Positions 8,009-16,577 of a stretch of DNA of 64,000 nt are shown here, piece after piece. The stretch is taken from contig NZ_JAEDAK010000015.1 of the NCBI RefSeq assembly GCF_016093275.1, positions 50,510 to 114,509 of the forward strand, read 5' to 3'. Source of the DNA: Inhella proteolytica. Lineage in GTDB: Bacteria > Pseudomonadota > Gammaproteobacteria > Burkholderiales > Burkholderiaceae_C. Numbering within the stretch: the first letter of the stretch is position 1; each line of letters opens with the position of its first letter. Under the pieces are notes generated by a model that worked only from the letters and a program-made list of their open reading frames with translations, ran no database searches and had not been told where the DNA came from. A program made the position numbers and the translations under genes.

Positions 8009-8304
8009 GCGGGAAGTTCTGCACCATCGACTTGGATGCCCTGCTGCAAGCGGCGCCGCTGGCTGCCAGGGCCCTTTTCCATCTTCGGGCGATTCCGTCG
8101 AACAGTGGGCCCGACCGTCGAACGCTGCTCGGCTCGAATTTCAGAATTCCTGTTAACCAACAACAAGTTGGCCGCCAAATCAGCCTCCTTCACGTCTTTA
8201 TGGTGGCTCGATACCGGCTCTCATCCAGGAGTCTCACGACCACCAAAAGAGTGCAGCAGTTACGGCTCTTACACTTACCTCGCAGCTGCCTCCCCGCTTC
8301 GTTC

Positions 8305-8392
8305 GACTGTTAATCTGTAGGTCCCTGGTTCGAGGCCAGGTCGAGGAGCCAAATCAAAACCCTCAGCGGCGCAAGTGGCTGGGGGCTTTTTC
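8305..8392. repeat. Direct repeat of the tRNA-Asn 3' half and terminator (attR-like)
   Basis: This copy of 6685-6772 carries the anticodon stem, T arm, CCA end and terminator of tRNA-Asn. It has a few substitutions, including C to T after the anticodon and C to G in the T arm. It lacks the D arm and 5' acceptor strand, so it is not a functional tRNA. It closes the integrated element. Confidence 0.85.
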
Positions 8393-8407
8393 TTCCTCGC
8401 GCCGCCC

Positions 8408-8749
8408 ATGAACACCCTGCCCGCCTGCCCCCAGTGCCATTCCGAACTGACCTACCAGGACGGTGATCAGTTCATCTGTCCTGAATGCGCGTACGAGTGG
8501 TCGGCGCAGGCTGCCACAGCCTCCGAGCCCGAAGCCCGCGTGGTGCGCGATGCCGTGGGCAATGTGCTGGCCGATGGCGACACCGTCACCTTGGTGAAGG
8601 ACCTCAAGGTCAAGGGCTCGTCCTTGGTGGTCAAGGTGGGCACCAAGGTCAAGAACATCCGCCTGGTGGATGCCGACCACGACATCGACTGCCGCATCGA
8701 GGGCATCGGGGCGATGAGCCTGAAGTCGGAGTTCGTGAAAAAGGTCTGA
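8408..8749 (+). CDS. yjdM: Zinc-ribbon PhnA/YjdM-family protein
   Basis: A 113-residue protein. The N-terminal zinc ribbon ([25 protein letters not shown]) has the two CxxC pairs. The conserved PhnA domain follows: [18 protein letters not shown], then [25 protein letters not shown]. The family was once linked to alkylphosphonate use, but its real function is not settled. The gene starts 13 bases after the duplicated tRNA terminator, so its promoter must lie within or across the element junction. Confidence 0.92.
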   Translation: MNTLPACPQCHSELTYQDGDQFICPECAYEWSAQAATASEPEARVVRDAVGNVLADGDTVTLVKDLKVKGSSLVVKVGTKVKNIRLVDADHDIDCRIEGIGAMSLKSEFVKKV

Positions 8750-8875
8750 CAGCCTTCTTTCCCCAAGCGCGCAGGCACCTCTACACTGCGCGCTCGCTGT
8801 TCGCCTTGCGCGCCCAGCACCGCCGATTTACCAACTACTTGCGGGCGGTTAACAAGTACGGCTAAAGCGTTGCGG

Positions 8876-8927
8876 CTCCGTGAAGCCCGGGCCGGCAAAC
8901 GCCGGTCCTTGGGCTCACGGAGTTTTT
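8876..8927 (+). terminator. Strong intrinsic terminator
   Basis: An outer CTCCGTGA / TCACGGAG stem (8876-8883, 8915-8922) encloses AAGCCC / GGGCT-type and GCCGG / CCGGT pairings, then TTTTT. It lies only five bases before the next start codon, so it could also act as a leader hairpin for that gene. Confidence 0.75.
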
Positions 8928-8932
8928 CATTC

Positions 8933-9355
8933 ATGCAAGGTCTTGCCTCTTTCGACCGCTGCCTGGCCCAGCGCCATGCCTTCGCCGCACCGGCGGCTCG
9001 CAGCGACAACCGCCCCAGCCTGAACCGCTACCTGATCGGTCCCTTGGCCGACCAGGTCCTGCCGCTGGCCGCAGCCGCTGACGCCCTCACCTTGCTCAAG
9101 CTGGCGCATCGCATCGGCCCGGGCGACTGGCTGGGTGTGCTGGCCGAAGAAGGCAGCCGCCACACCCCGGCCTGGCGTCTGGCGGTCTGCCGCGCAGAAG
9201 GTGGGCTGGAGTGGCTCAGCCCGGCCTGGCATGCACGCGCCGGCACCGCGCCGCAGCAGTTGCAGGCCGAACTGCAAACGCGCGCCGTCCAGGCGTTATG
9301 GGCACAGGGTTGGCGCGTGCTGGACGGCGTTCCGGCTCTCAGCACCCCGGACTGA
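8933..9355 (+). CDS. Hypothetical protein (140 aa)
   Basis: A soluble protein starting MQGLASFDRCLAQRHAF. It has a conserved-looking core, DWLGVLAEEGSRHTPAWRLAVCRAEGGLEWLSPAW, and no signal peptide or membrane segment. I do not recognise a family. I chose the ATG at 8933, just beyond the hairpin, over an upstream ATG at 8870 because the extra N terminus would be encoded by the stem itself. Its last 17 bases overlap the convergent hydrolase gene. Confidence 0.6.
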   Translation: MQGLASFDRCLAQRHAFAAPAARSDNRPSLNRYLIGPLADQVLPLAAAADALTLLKLAHRIGPGDWLGVLAEEGSRHTPAWRLAVCRAEGGLEWLSPAWHARAGTAPQQLQAELQTRAVQALWAQGWRVLDGVPALSTPD

Positions 9356-10334
9356 GCGCCGGCACCTTCGCCTCGATCCGCTCCAACAACAGCGGCCACA
9401 GGCGCTCACCCGCCGCGCGGCGGAAGGGGCCGAAGTGGCCCAGGCGTTTCAGACCGATCTCCTGCGGATGCAGATGGATGCGCTCGACGCGCTCACCCGC
9501 ATGCTCGAAGCAGCGCGCCAGTGCGTCCACGGCGGGCGCGGGGCCATAGGTCAGGTCGTCGGCCACGCTCCAGAGCTGCAGATGGCCCTGGAAATCCTGC
9601 GGGCGGTACCAGTCGCGGCAGGCCGGGTCGTCGGTGAAGTAACCGGCCGAGCGGCCCCAGCGGCTCCAGTCCATGGCGGCGGGGCCCGGCAGGGTCTCAC
9701 CGCCCCCCAGGGCCCAGCCGGGCAGGCGGCCGGTCACGCGCACGCACAGCGGCACCCAGTGGGAGAAGAACACCCGGGTGACGGTGCGGTGCCAGCCCGC
9801 CGGCCACAGGCCCCAGTAACCGAACTGCGAGCCCACGGTGATGGCGGCGTCCAGGTGCGCCAGGCCCTCCACCATCGGCAAGCCGTTGCCGCCGAGCGAG
9901 TGCCCGACCCAGAGGATGGGCAGGCGCTGGGGCCCGCGCCCGGCGCGTTCACGCGCGGCAGCCAGGGCGGCGGAAAGGTCCAGGCGAATCCAATCGCGCA
10001 TCGAGGCCCGGCCCGTTCCGGCAGCACGGGAAGCGCCCATGCCGCGGTAGTCGAAGCTCAGCACCGCATAGCCGCGCGCGGCCAGCCATTGCGCAAAGGC
10101 CTGGTAGTAGCGCTGGGGCACGCCAGTGGCCGGCGCCAGCACGGCCACGGCACGCGCCGCCCCTTGAGGCTCGAACACGCGGCCGTGCAGCAGCGCGCCA
10201 TCGGCCGCCGCAAAGGCCAGGTTCAAGCCCTCGATCGCACTCGGCTCCTCCCCGGGCAGCGCGGCCTGCAGCAGGGCCAGATTGGGCGAACCCAGCAGCT
10301 GGGGCCAGGAGGGGCGGGTGAGTTGGGCGTGCAT
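9339..10334 (-). CDS. Alpha/beta hydrolase
   Basis: A 331-residue hydrolase. Visible elements are FEPQGAARAVAVLAPATGVPQRYYQ, the oxyanion segment FDYRGMGAS, and the nucleophile elbow WVGHSLGGN with the catalytic Ser. A late His in RLGHFGPFR probably completes the triad. The profile resembles predicted alpha/beta hydrolases of the YheT/COG4757 type; the substrate is unknown. The start is the internal ATG (10334), giving MHAQLTRP. It is divergent from a LysR gene with a 59-bp gap, the usual arrangement for a LysR-controlled gene. Confidence 0.82.
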   Translation of the reverse strand: MHAQLTRPSWPQLLGSPNLALLQAALPGEEPSAIEGLNLAFAAADGALLHGRVFEPQGAARAVAVLAPATGVPQRYYQAFAQWLAARGYAVLSFDYRGMGASRAAGTGRASMRDWIRLDLSAALAAARERAGRGPQRLPILWVGHSLGGNGLPMVEGLAHLDAAITVGSQFGYWGLWPAGWHRTVTRVFFSHWVPLCVRVTGRLPGWALGGGETLPGPAAMDWSRWGRSAGYFTDDPACRDWYRPQDFQGHLQLWSVADDLTYGPAPAVDALARCFEHAGERVERIHLHPQEIGLKRLGHFGPFRRAAGERLWPLLLERIEAKVPALSPGC

Positions 10335-10393
10335 GGCGATCTCGGTCTGGAAACGGTGGGCGAATGCTAGAAACGAGACTCTTTGTTGACTAG

Positions 10394-11368
10394 ATGGCCG
10401 TCGATCCACACACTGGTTACATGAGATCAACAAAACAGGCTGCAGAGGCCCTTTCCGCCGTCACCCTGCGGCGCCAGCGCAACGAGCTGGACGCGAACGC
10501 CTTGGAGCTGTTCGCCCGCGTGGCCGCGGCCGGCAGCTTTGCGCAGGCCGCGCGCCAGCTGGGCCTGACGCGCGCAGCCATCAGCCGCCGCGTGGCGGCG
10601 ATGGAGGAGCAGGTGGGCCAGGCCCTGCTGGCACGCACCACCCGCTCGCTGGGCCTGACGGACGCCGGCCGCCAGCTGGCCCGACGCGCCCAGGCCGTGC
10701 GCGAGGCAGCCGAGGCCGCCCGCCACAGCCTGCGCCGTGACGCCCAGGGCCTGCAGGGCCAGCTGCGCATCACGGCGGTGGCCACCTTCGGCCAGCATGT
10801 GCTGCTGCCGCTATTGGCCGAGTTCCGCCGCCTGCACCCCGGCATCCAGCTCGACCTGCTGTTCACCGACCGCCGTGTCGACCTGCTGCGCGAGGGCGTG
10901 GATGTGGCCTTTCGCATCACCCGCAAGCCGCCGCAGGACTGGGTGGCGCAGCCGGTGCTGCGCTTTCGCATCAAGGCCTATGCGGCGCCGGGCCCGGCGC
11001 TCCAATCACCCACCGAGTTGCAGCAGCAGCCCCTGCTGCTGTTCGGCAACGCGCCGGATGCCGTGCCCCTGCTGTGGCGCCATGTGGACGGGCGCACCGA
11101 GCAGGTCGAGCTGCAGCCCAGCTTCAGCGGCGATTCGATGGACGCCTTGATCGAGCTGGCCCGTCAGGGCGCGGGCGTGGTGCTGGCGCCGGATTACTGC
11201 GTGCGCGCCGACCTGGCCGCCGGCCGGCTGGTGGACCTGCTGCCTGGCTGGCAGCTGCCCATCGCCGAGGGCGAGCAGATCCAGGCTCTGACCCTGCCCG
11301 CCGCCACCGCCGGCACCAAGGCGCGCGCCCTGGTGCGCCATGTGGCCGAGCGCCTCGCAGCTTCTTAG
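10394..11368 (+). CDS. LysR-family transcriptional regulator
   Basis: The N-terminal winged helix-turn-helix is clear: LELFARVAAAGSFAQAARQLGLTRAAISRRV followed by LGLTDAGRQL. The periplasmic-binding-like effector domain covers the rest, with GQLRITAVATFGQHVLLPLLAEF and DLLFTDRRVDLLREGVDVAFRI. Start candidates are the ATG at 10394 and the ATG at 10421; neither has a strong ribosome-binding site. It probably controls the divergent hydrolase and itself from the 59-bp shared region, which contains a CTAG...CTAG interrupted palindrome. The effector is unknown. Confidence 0.9.
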   Translation: MAVDPHTGYMRSTKQAAEALSAVTLRRQRNELDANALELFARVAAAGSFAQAARQLGLTRAAISRRVAAMEEQVGQALLARTTRSLGLTDAGRQLARRAQAVREAAEAARHSLRRDAQGLQGQLRITAVATFGQHVLLPLLAEFRRLHPGIQLDLLFTDRRVDLLREGVDVAFRITRKPPQDWVAQPVLRFRIKAYAAPGPALQSPTELQQQPLLLFGNAPDAVPLLWRHVDGRTEQVELQPSFSGDSMDALIELARQGAGVVLAPDYCVRADLAAGRLVDLLPGWQLPIAEGEQIQALTLPAATAGTKARALVRHVAERLAAS

Positions 11369-12240
11369 GACTTGCGCCGCTGCGCCAGCTGGTCCTTCAG
11401 GCTGCTGAGCGACACGCTCGCCTCGCCTGGCACGCGCGGCTCAGCCTTCAATGCGTGGCCGCAGACGAACTCCAGCGTCAGCGCCAGCCGGCCATCGCTC
11501 TGGCGCAGATGCTCGGCCGCGGCCGCCAGCCAGCGTTGCTTCCAGCGCGGCGTGCGCAGGCCGGCGCAGCGGTCCGGCGCCAGGTTGCCGCCCAGTGCCG
11601 CCAGCTCGCGCCACAGGGTCTCGGCATCGGCCCAGGTCAGGGTGATGCGCTCCTGGTCCATCACCGGGTCGGCAAAACCCGCCTTGAGCAGGGCGTCGCC
11701 CAGGTCGTGCAGGTCGATCCAGGCCGGCGTGGCCGCGCCCCAGCCCTGGCTGGCATAGAGGGCACGCAGTTCCTTGAAGCTGTCCGGCCCCAGGGTGGAG
11801 AAGAGCAGATAGCCCTGCGGCGCCAGCGCCTGGGCCCAGCGGCGGAACAAGGCATCGGGCTCGGCCTGGCCCAGCAGCCCAAGGCTGGCCCAGAGCATCT
11901 GCGCGCCACCCGGCGGCAGCGCCTCGGGCGCCAGCACGCGGTCCGCGCTGCGCTTCCACGGCTGCCACCAGGGCGCACGAAGCAGGTGCTGCGCCGCCTC
12001 GGCCGCATCGGGCTCGGCCCACAGGATCTCGGCCTGCGGGTAGCGCGCCCGCAGCGCCGCCTGGCCGCCGCCCAGCAGGCCCTGCCAGAACACGACGGTC
12101 TGCGCGTCCAGCTTGATCCAGTCCAAGCGCTCGGCCATGCGGGCGGCCAGGATCTGCGACAGCCAGGGCGTTTCGCCCAACTTGGCCAAGCGGCGCGCCT
12201 GGCGCGCCAGGGCACGGGGATCAGGGGGGTTCAGGCTCAC
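11365..12240 (-). CDS. BioC-like SAM-dependent methyltransferase
   Basis: A 291-residue protein resembling malonyl-ACP O-methyltransferase (BioC) homologues that sit beside comF in Burkholderiales. Recognisable parts are VLAPEALPPGGAQMLWASLGL and the strand/loop segment GYLLFSTLGPDSFKELR, which is typical of BioC. The classical glycine-rich SAM loop (GxGxG) is not seen, so activity is uncertain. The GTG at 12240 is the start, 26 bp from the divergent comF start. The stop overlaps the end of the lysR gene by four bases. Confidence 0.72.
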   Translation of the reverse strand: MSLNPPDPRALARQARRLAKLGETPWLSQILAARMAERLDWIKLDAQTVVFWQGLLGGGQAALRARYPQAEILWAEPDAAEAAQHLLRAPWWQPWKRSADRVLAPEALPPGGAQMLWASLGLLGQAEPDALFRRWAQALAPQGYLLFSTLGPDSFKELRALYASQGWGAATPAWIDLHDLGDALLKAGFADPVMDQERITLTWADAETLWRELAALGGNLAPDRCAGLRTPRWKQRWLAAAAEHLRQSDGRLALTLEFVCGHALKAEPRVPGEASVSLSSLKDQLAQRRKS

Positions 12241-12266
12241 CGCGGCAGTATCGCTAAGCTCCCCGC

Positions 12267-12977
12267 ATGAGCCTGCTGCAGCGCCTGCATCCCCGCGCCT
12301 GGCCCCTGCCCGGCGGCTGCTGGGTCTGCCTGGGCTGGAACGGCGCGCGCATCTGCGCCGATTGCCGCAGCGCCTTCGCCCGCCCCCTGCCGCGCTGCAG
12401 CGGCTGCGCCCTGCCCCTGCCGCCCGGCACGCACAGCCAGCTGTGCGGCCACTGCCTGCAGGAACCCCTGGGCCTGACGCATTGCCTGGCCGCGGTGGAC
12501 TACCAAGCCCCCTGGGACGGCCTGCTGCAAGCGCTGAAGTACCGCGGCGAGCTGGGCGCCGCCGTGGCCCTGGCCGAGTTGCTACCCGAGCCTCCCAAGC
12601 ACCTGCCCCGCCCCCAAGCCCTGCTGCCCGTGCCCCAGCACGAGGCGCGACTGCGCGCACGCGGCCACAACCCCGCCGAGCAACTGGCCAGGGCCCTGGG
12701 CCGCCGCCTGAACCTGCCGGTGCAGCGCGACTGGCTGCTGCGCCTGCGCGACACGCCCACGCAAACTCAGCTGAACCGGCCGCAGCGCCAGGCCAACCTG
12801 CGCGGTGCCTTCGCGCTGGCCACCGGTGCGCCAGTACGCGGCGGGCATTGGGCCATCGTCGATGATGTGCTCACCACCGGCGCCACCGTGGCCGCGCTGG
12901 CGCAGGAGCTGCAGCGCCATGGCGCCGCCAGCGTGCAAGCCTGGGTGGTGGCCCGAACCCCTGACCCGCATGCCTGA
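12267..12977 (+). CDS. comF: ComF family protein (phosphoribosyltransferase-like)
   Basis: A 236-residue protein with an N-terminal zinc finger (CWVCLGWNGARICADC and CSGCALP...CGHC). The phosphoribosyltransferase-like domain follows, with the PRPP-loop-like WAIVDDVLTTGATVAAL. ALKYRGELGAA and RARGHNPAEQLA are standard ComF signatures. In competent bacteria ComF assists handling of transforming DNA; in non-model proteobacteria its role is less clear. It lies four bases ahead of trmL and is likely co-transcribed with it. Confidence 0.93.
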   Translation: MSLLQRLHPRAWPLPGGCWVCLGWNGARICADCRSAFARPLPRCSGCALPLPPGTHSQLCGHCLQEPLGLTHCLAAVDYQAPWDGLLQALKYRGELGAAVALAELLPEPPKHLPRPQALLPVPQHEARLRARGHNPAEQLARALGRRLNLPVQRDWLLRLRDTPTQTQLNRPQRQANLRGAFALATGAPVRGGHWAIVDDVLTTGATVAALAQELQRHGAASVQAWVVARTPDPHA

Positions 12978-12981
12978 CTGA

Positions 12982-13452
12982 ATGTTCAACATCGTCCTCG
13001 TCCACCCCGAGATCCCACCCAACACCGGCAATGTGATCCGCCTGGCCGCCAACACCGGCTGCCGTTTGCACCTCATCGAGCCCCTGGGCTTTTCGCTCGA
13101 AGACAAGCTGCTGCAGCGCGCCGGGCTGGACTATCACGAGTACGCCGAGCTGCGCGTGCACCCCAGCTGGGCCGCCTTCACACAAGCCGAGCAGCCCGAC
13201 CCCGCGCGCCTGTTCGCCTTCACCACCCGCGGTCAGCGTGGCTTTCAGGAGCCGGCCTGGCAGCCGGGCGACTGGCTGGTGTTCGGCAGCGAATCCGCCG
13301 GCCTGGACCCGGCCGTGCGGGCGCAGATTGACGCCACGCAATGGCTGCGCCTGCCGATGCGGCCGGCGCAGCGCAGCCTGAACCTCAGCAACGCGGTGGC
13401 GGTGGCGGTGTTCGAGGCCTGGCGGCAGAACGGCTACGCCGGCGCGGCCTGA
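12982..13452 (+). CDS. trmL: tRNA (cytidine(34)-2'-O)-methyltransferase
   Basis: A 156-residue SPOUT-class methyltransferase of normal length for TrmL. Motifs are NIVLVHPEIPPNTGNVIRLA, then the knot segments WLVFGSESAGLDP and LNLSNAVAVAVFEAWRQ. It 2'-O-methylates the wobble nucleotide of certain tRNA-Leu species. Its stop is immediately followed, on the other strand, by the stop of the minus-strand glycosylation operon. Confidence 0.95.
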   Translation: MFNIVLVHPEIPPNTGNVIRLAANTGCRLHLIEPLGFSLEDKLLQRAGLDYHEYAELRVHPSWAAFTQAEQPDPARLFAFTTRGQRGFQEPAWQPGDWLVFGSESAGLDPAVRAQIDATQWLRLPMRPAQRSLNLSNAVAVAVFEAWRQNGYAGAA

Positions 13453-14022
13453 TCACTCGATCTGCAGCCAGCGAAAGCGCAGCGCCAGCGCGCGCCCGTC
13501 GGGCGAAACGCCCAGCACCCGCGGCGATTGCGCACGCGGCAGCTCGAAGCGCAGGCGCAGCAACGGCCCGCTGCCGGGCGGCAGCGCCAGGTTCAGGGTC
13601 TGCGGCCCCTGCACCGCCCATTCACCCAGGCGCTGGCCGTTGAGGAACACGATCAGGGGCTGGGCATCCAGGCCGCGCTGCGGGGCCAGAAAGGGTTCCA
13701 GGTCCAGCAGCAGGCGGCCTGGGTTTTCGCCCGGAGCCAGGTGCAGGGTCAGGCCGGCGCGGCGCCCCTGGGTCCAGGTGCCAGCGGGCTCGGCCACGCT
13801 CCAGCCGTCGAGCGAACGCTGCGGCAGCTCCTGGCGAAAGTCCAGGCGCTCGCCCAGGCGAAGCAGCGGGTCCTGGCCGTTGTTCCAGGCGCGCACGGCG
13901 CGTTCGATGAAGAACAGGCGGTAGCGCTCACCCACTTCGGCCGGGCGGCTCAGCACGGCCAGGTAGGCGGCCAGCAAGGCAGCAGCCAGCAGCAGGGGCC
14001 AGAACTCGCGGCGCGCGGTCAC
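13453..14022 (-). CDS. Hypothetical membrane-anchored protein of the glycosylation operon
   Basis: A 189-residue protein with one N-terminal membrane segment (FWPLLLAAALLAAYLAVLS), followed by a beta-rich extracytoplasmic region (LLRLGERLDFRQELPQRSLDGWSVAEP). The C-terminal part could be a carbohydrate-binding-like sandwich, but I recognise no family. The GTG start overlaps the stop of the PIG-V gene (GTGA), so it is translated with the glycosyltransferase operon and probably takes part in the same pathway. Confidence 0.65.
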   Translation of the reverse strand: MTARREFWPLLLAAALLAAYLAVLSRPAEVGERYRLFFIERAVRAWNNGQDPLLRLGERLDFRQELPQRSLDGWSVAEPAGTWTQGRRAGLTLHLAPGENPGRLLLDLEPFLAPQRGLDAQPLIVFLNGQRLGEWAVQGPQTLNLALPPGSGPLLRLRFELPRAQSPRVLGVSPDGRALALRFRWLQIE

Positions 14023-15164
14023 AGCGCCACCACCTTGGTCGCCATCCAGGCGGCCACCAGGAAGCCGCCGAAGCTGGCCGCCGGCAGCAGCAACCCCAAC
14101 TGCAGCACCGGCCGCCCGCGCACCGCCAGGCCGATGGCCAGATAGACGGGAAAGAGCGTCAGCGCATAGCGAGGCGCCGAGGCGAGCCGCACGGTGGCCG
14201 GAATCAGGCAGCCGATGAACAGCACCAGAGCCTCGGCCCAAAAACCACGGCGCGCCAGGTACAGGCCGGCCGCCAGGCCGGCGCTGAGGCTGAGCGCGCA
14301 ATAGAACTCGTAGCCGCTGGCCCCCAAGCCTTGCAGGATGCGCTTGAAGGGGTTCATGAACTCGCCACCCCAGGCCGCCTGCACATGCGAGAAGGCCAGC
14401 GCATCACCCACCCAGGCCTGCAGGAAGGCCATGTACGCAAACAGGCCGGCACCGCAAAGCACGCAGGCCAACCAGGCCCGCTCGGTACCCGGCGCGAAGC
14501 GCAGCAGCGCCCGCCAGCCGAACTGCTGCAGGGCCAGTGCGGCGAGCGAAAAGGCCAGGAACACGCCCAGGTTGCGCGTGGCCGAAAGCAAGGCCCCGCA
14601 CAGCCCGGCCAGCAGCCAGCGCCCCTGGTGCGCGGCCAGCAGGCTGGCCAGCATCAGCAGTAGGTAGAGCGATTCGGTGTAGGGCGCGCTGAAGTACAGC
14701 GAGTAGGGCGAGAAGGCCAGCAGCAAGAGTACGAACCAGACATCCTGGCGCGGCAGCCAGCGCTGCAAATGGCTGAACAGCAGGCCCAGCGAGGCGCAGA
14801 AGGCCAGGTTGTTGAGCAGCTGCGCAGCCAGCTGGAAGCTGCCCAAGCCCAGCTCCATCAGTGCGCGCGCGGCCAGCGGGAAGAGCGGGAAGAAGGCCCA
14901 ATTGGCCTTGCCATCGGCGTCCGGGTTGCCTTCCGGGCCCAGAGGCTGCTGGTGGTAACCGTGCTGCGCCAGGTCTTGGTACCAGCCGCAGTCCCAGGAA
15001 CACAGCAGGTCCAGCGGGGTGCGGCCCAGGCTGAAGACCTCGTTGATCAGCAGCGCCTGGCCATACAGCCAGAAGCGGCTCAGCAAGCCCAGGCCGAGGA
15101 TCAGCAGCGCATCGCGCCACACCGTGCTGAGGCGCGGCGGCGCCAGCGTCAGGCGCGCTTCCAT
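14019..15164 (-). CDS. PIG-V-like (GT-C) mannosyltransferase family membrane protein
   Basis: A 381-residue polytopic protein with many hydrophobic helices. The first extracytoplasmic loop has the acidic pair CSWDCGWYQDLAQHGY, and ANWAFFPLFPL follows. This combination is characteristic of PIG-V/GT76-type glycosyltransferases using a polyprenyl-linked sugar donor. In bacteria the acceptor is usually unknown. I chose the ATG at 15164, which overlaps the GtrA gene by 16 bases. It should use the lipid-linked sugar made by the upstream GT2 gene; that is inferred from gene order. Confidence 0.82.
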   Translation of the reverse strand: MEARLTLAPPRLSTVWRDALLILGLGLLSRFWLYGQALLINEVFSLGRTPLDLLCSWDCGWYQDLAQHGYHQQPLGPEGNPDADGKANWAFFPLFPLAARALMELGLGSFQLAAQLLNNLAFCASLGLLFSHLQRWLPRQDVWFVLLLLAFSPYSLYFSAPYTESLYLLLMLASLLAAHQGRWLLAGLCGALLSATRNLGVFLAFSLAALALQQFGWRALLRFAPGTERAWLACVLCGAGLFAYMAFLQAWVGDALAFSHVQAAWGGEFMNPFKRILQGLGASGYEFYCALSLSAGLAAGLYLARRGFWAEALVLFIGCLIPATVRLASAPRYALTLFPVYLAIGLAVRGRPVLQLGLLLPAASFGGFLVAAWMATKVVAL

Positions 15165-15544
15165 ACCCAGGCCCGGTTCAGCACGAAGAAGCTCAGGGTG
15201 TAGCTGGCCATGGCCGCCAATTGCGCGAGCGCGGCCGGCCGGCCCAGGCCCAGCAGCGCATGCAGCACCGCCTGGTTGAGCCCGAAGCACAGGCCAAAGC
15301 CCAGGGCGAAGCGCAGCACCGCCGGCGCGCTGAGCCGCGCCTGCTGGAACACGAACCAGCGGTTCAGGAGCAGGGCCTGCAGCAGGCCGGCGCCATAGCT
15401 CCAGGCATTGGCCCAGCCTGCCTGCAGGCCCAGGCCCTGGTGCAGGACCAGAAAGACGGCATAGCCCAGGGCGGTGTTGGCCAGTCCGGCCAGCAGAAAG
15501 CGCAGGAACTCGCCGCGGGCTGCTGCCCGCTCAGTCGTCCGCAT
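15149..15544 (-). CDS. GtrA family membrane protein
   Basis: A 131-residue protein with four hydrophobic helices and the GtrA signature: LRFLLAGLANTALGYAVF near the start, NRWFVFQ in the middle and LNRAWVWKR at the end. GtrA proteins are thought to move polyprenyl-phosphate sugars across the inner membrane. The start overlaps the GT2 gene by 14 bases and the end overlaps the PIG-V gene. Confidence 0.9.
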   Translation of the reverse strand: MRTTERAAARGEFLRFLLAGLANTALGYAVFLVLHQGLGLQAGWANAWSYGAGLLQALLLNRWFVFQQARLSAPAVLRFALGFGLCFGLNQAVLHALLGLGRPAALAQLAAMASYTLSFFVLNRAWVWKRA

Positions 15545-16496
15545 GGCCCAGCCCCACGGTCTCGCCCACCACATAGAGCGGGCGGCGCTTGACCTCGTGG
15601 TAGATGCGGCCGATGTATTCGCCCAGGATGCCGACGGTGATGAGCTGCACACCGCCCAGGAAGAGCGTGGCGATGAAGAGAGCGGCCCAGCCTTCGACCC
15701 AGCGGTCGGTGGCCAGGCGAATGATGAGCGCGTAGACGATGCCCGCAAAGGCCAGCGCCGAGGCCAGCGCGCCCACGCTGATGGCCATCTGCAGCGGCTT
15801 GGTGGAGAAGGACAACAGGCCGTCGGTGGCGAAGCGCAGCATTTTGCGCAGCGGGTACTTCGATTCCCCGGCAAAGCGCTCGGCGCGGCGGTAGGGCAAG
15901 GCCACCTGGCGGAAGCCCACCCAGCTGACCATGCCGCGCACAAAGCGGTCGCGCTCGGGCATGGCCTTCAAGGCATCCACCACACGCCGGCTCATCAGGC
16001 GGAAGTCGCCGGTGTCGAGCGGGATGGGCACATCGGACATGCGGTTCAGCAGACGGTAGAAGGCCTTGGCGGTGACGCGCTTGAAGGCCGTCTCGCCCTC
16101 GCGCTCGGTGCGCATGCCGTACACCACGTCAAAGCCCTCGCGCCACTTCGCCACCATCTGCGGCACCACTTCCGGTGGGTCCTGCAAATCGGCGTCGATC
16201 AGCACCACGGCGTCGCCGCGCGCGGCGTCGATGCCGGCCGTCACGGCCACCTGGTGGCCGAAGTTGCGCGCGAAACTGAGCACCTTGATGCGTGCATCAC
16301 GCGTGGCCCAGGCCTTGAGCTGGCTGAGCGTGGCGTCGCGGCTGCCGTCGTCCACGAACACCAGTTCGGTGTGCAAATCGGTCATCGAATCGGCCATCGC
16401 CAGCAGGCGCGGCACGGTCACGTCGATGACTTCCGATTCGTTATAGCAAGGCACCACCACCGACAAGGTGGCGCCCGCTTCCACTCCCTGATTCAT
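15531..16496 (-). CDS. Polyprenyl-phosphate glycosyltransferase, GT2 (GtrB/DPM-like)
   Basis: A 321-residue family 2 glycosyltransferase. The catalytic domain has SVVVPCYNESEVI, LVFVDDGSRDAT, LSFARNFGHQVAVTAG and the metal-binding DADLQDPP. Two C-terminal membrane helices (ISVGALASALAFAGIVYALII and AALFIATLFLGGVQLITVGILGEY) give the GtrB topology. It should load a sugar onto undecaprenyl phosphate in the cytoplasm. It is the first gene of the four-gene glycosylation operon. Confidence 0.93.
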   Translation of the reverse strand: MNQGVEAGATLSVVVPCYNESEVIDVTVPRLLAMADSMTDLHTELVFVDDGSRDATLSQLKAWATRDARIKVLSFARNFGHQVAVTAGIDAARGDAVVLIDADLQDPPEVVPQMVAKWREGFDVVYGMRTEREGETAFKRVTAKAFYRLLNRMSDVPIPLDTGDFRLMSRRVVDALKAMPERDRFVRGMVSWVGFRQVALPYRRAERFAGESKYPLRKMLRFATDGLLSFSTKPLQMAISVGALASALAFAGIVYALIIRLATDRWVEGWAALFIATLFLGGVQLITVGILGEYIGRIYHEVKRRPLYVVGETVGLGHADD

Positions 16497-16577
16497 CTTT
16501 TCTTATCCCTGGAAAACGGGCGCGATGTTCGCACCGCCCCCGGCTGGCCGATGTGATCACCAGCACAGCCCCGCTGG

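Noticed and set aside
8005..8320. Several short frames (60-95 codons) on both strands between the integrase relic and the repeat
   Set aside because: No shared motif, no start signal and mutually overlapping; treated as decayed element DNA.
8305..8351. A third tRNA-Asn gene
   Set aside because: Only the 3' half is present, without a D arm or the 5' acceptor strand, and with a changed T arm. It is an attachment-site scar.
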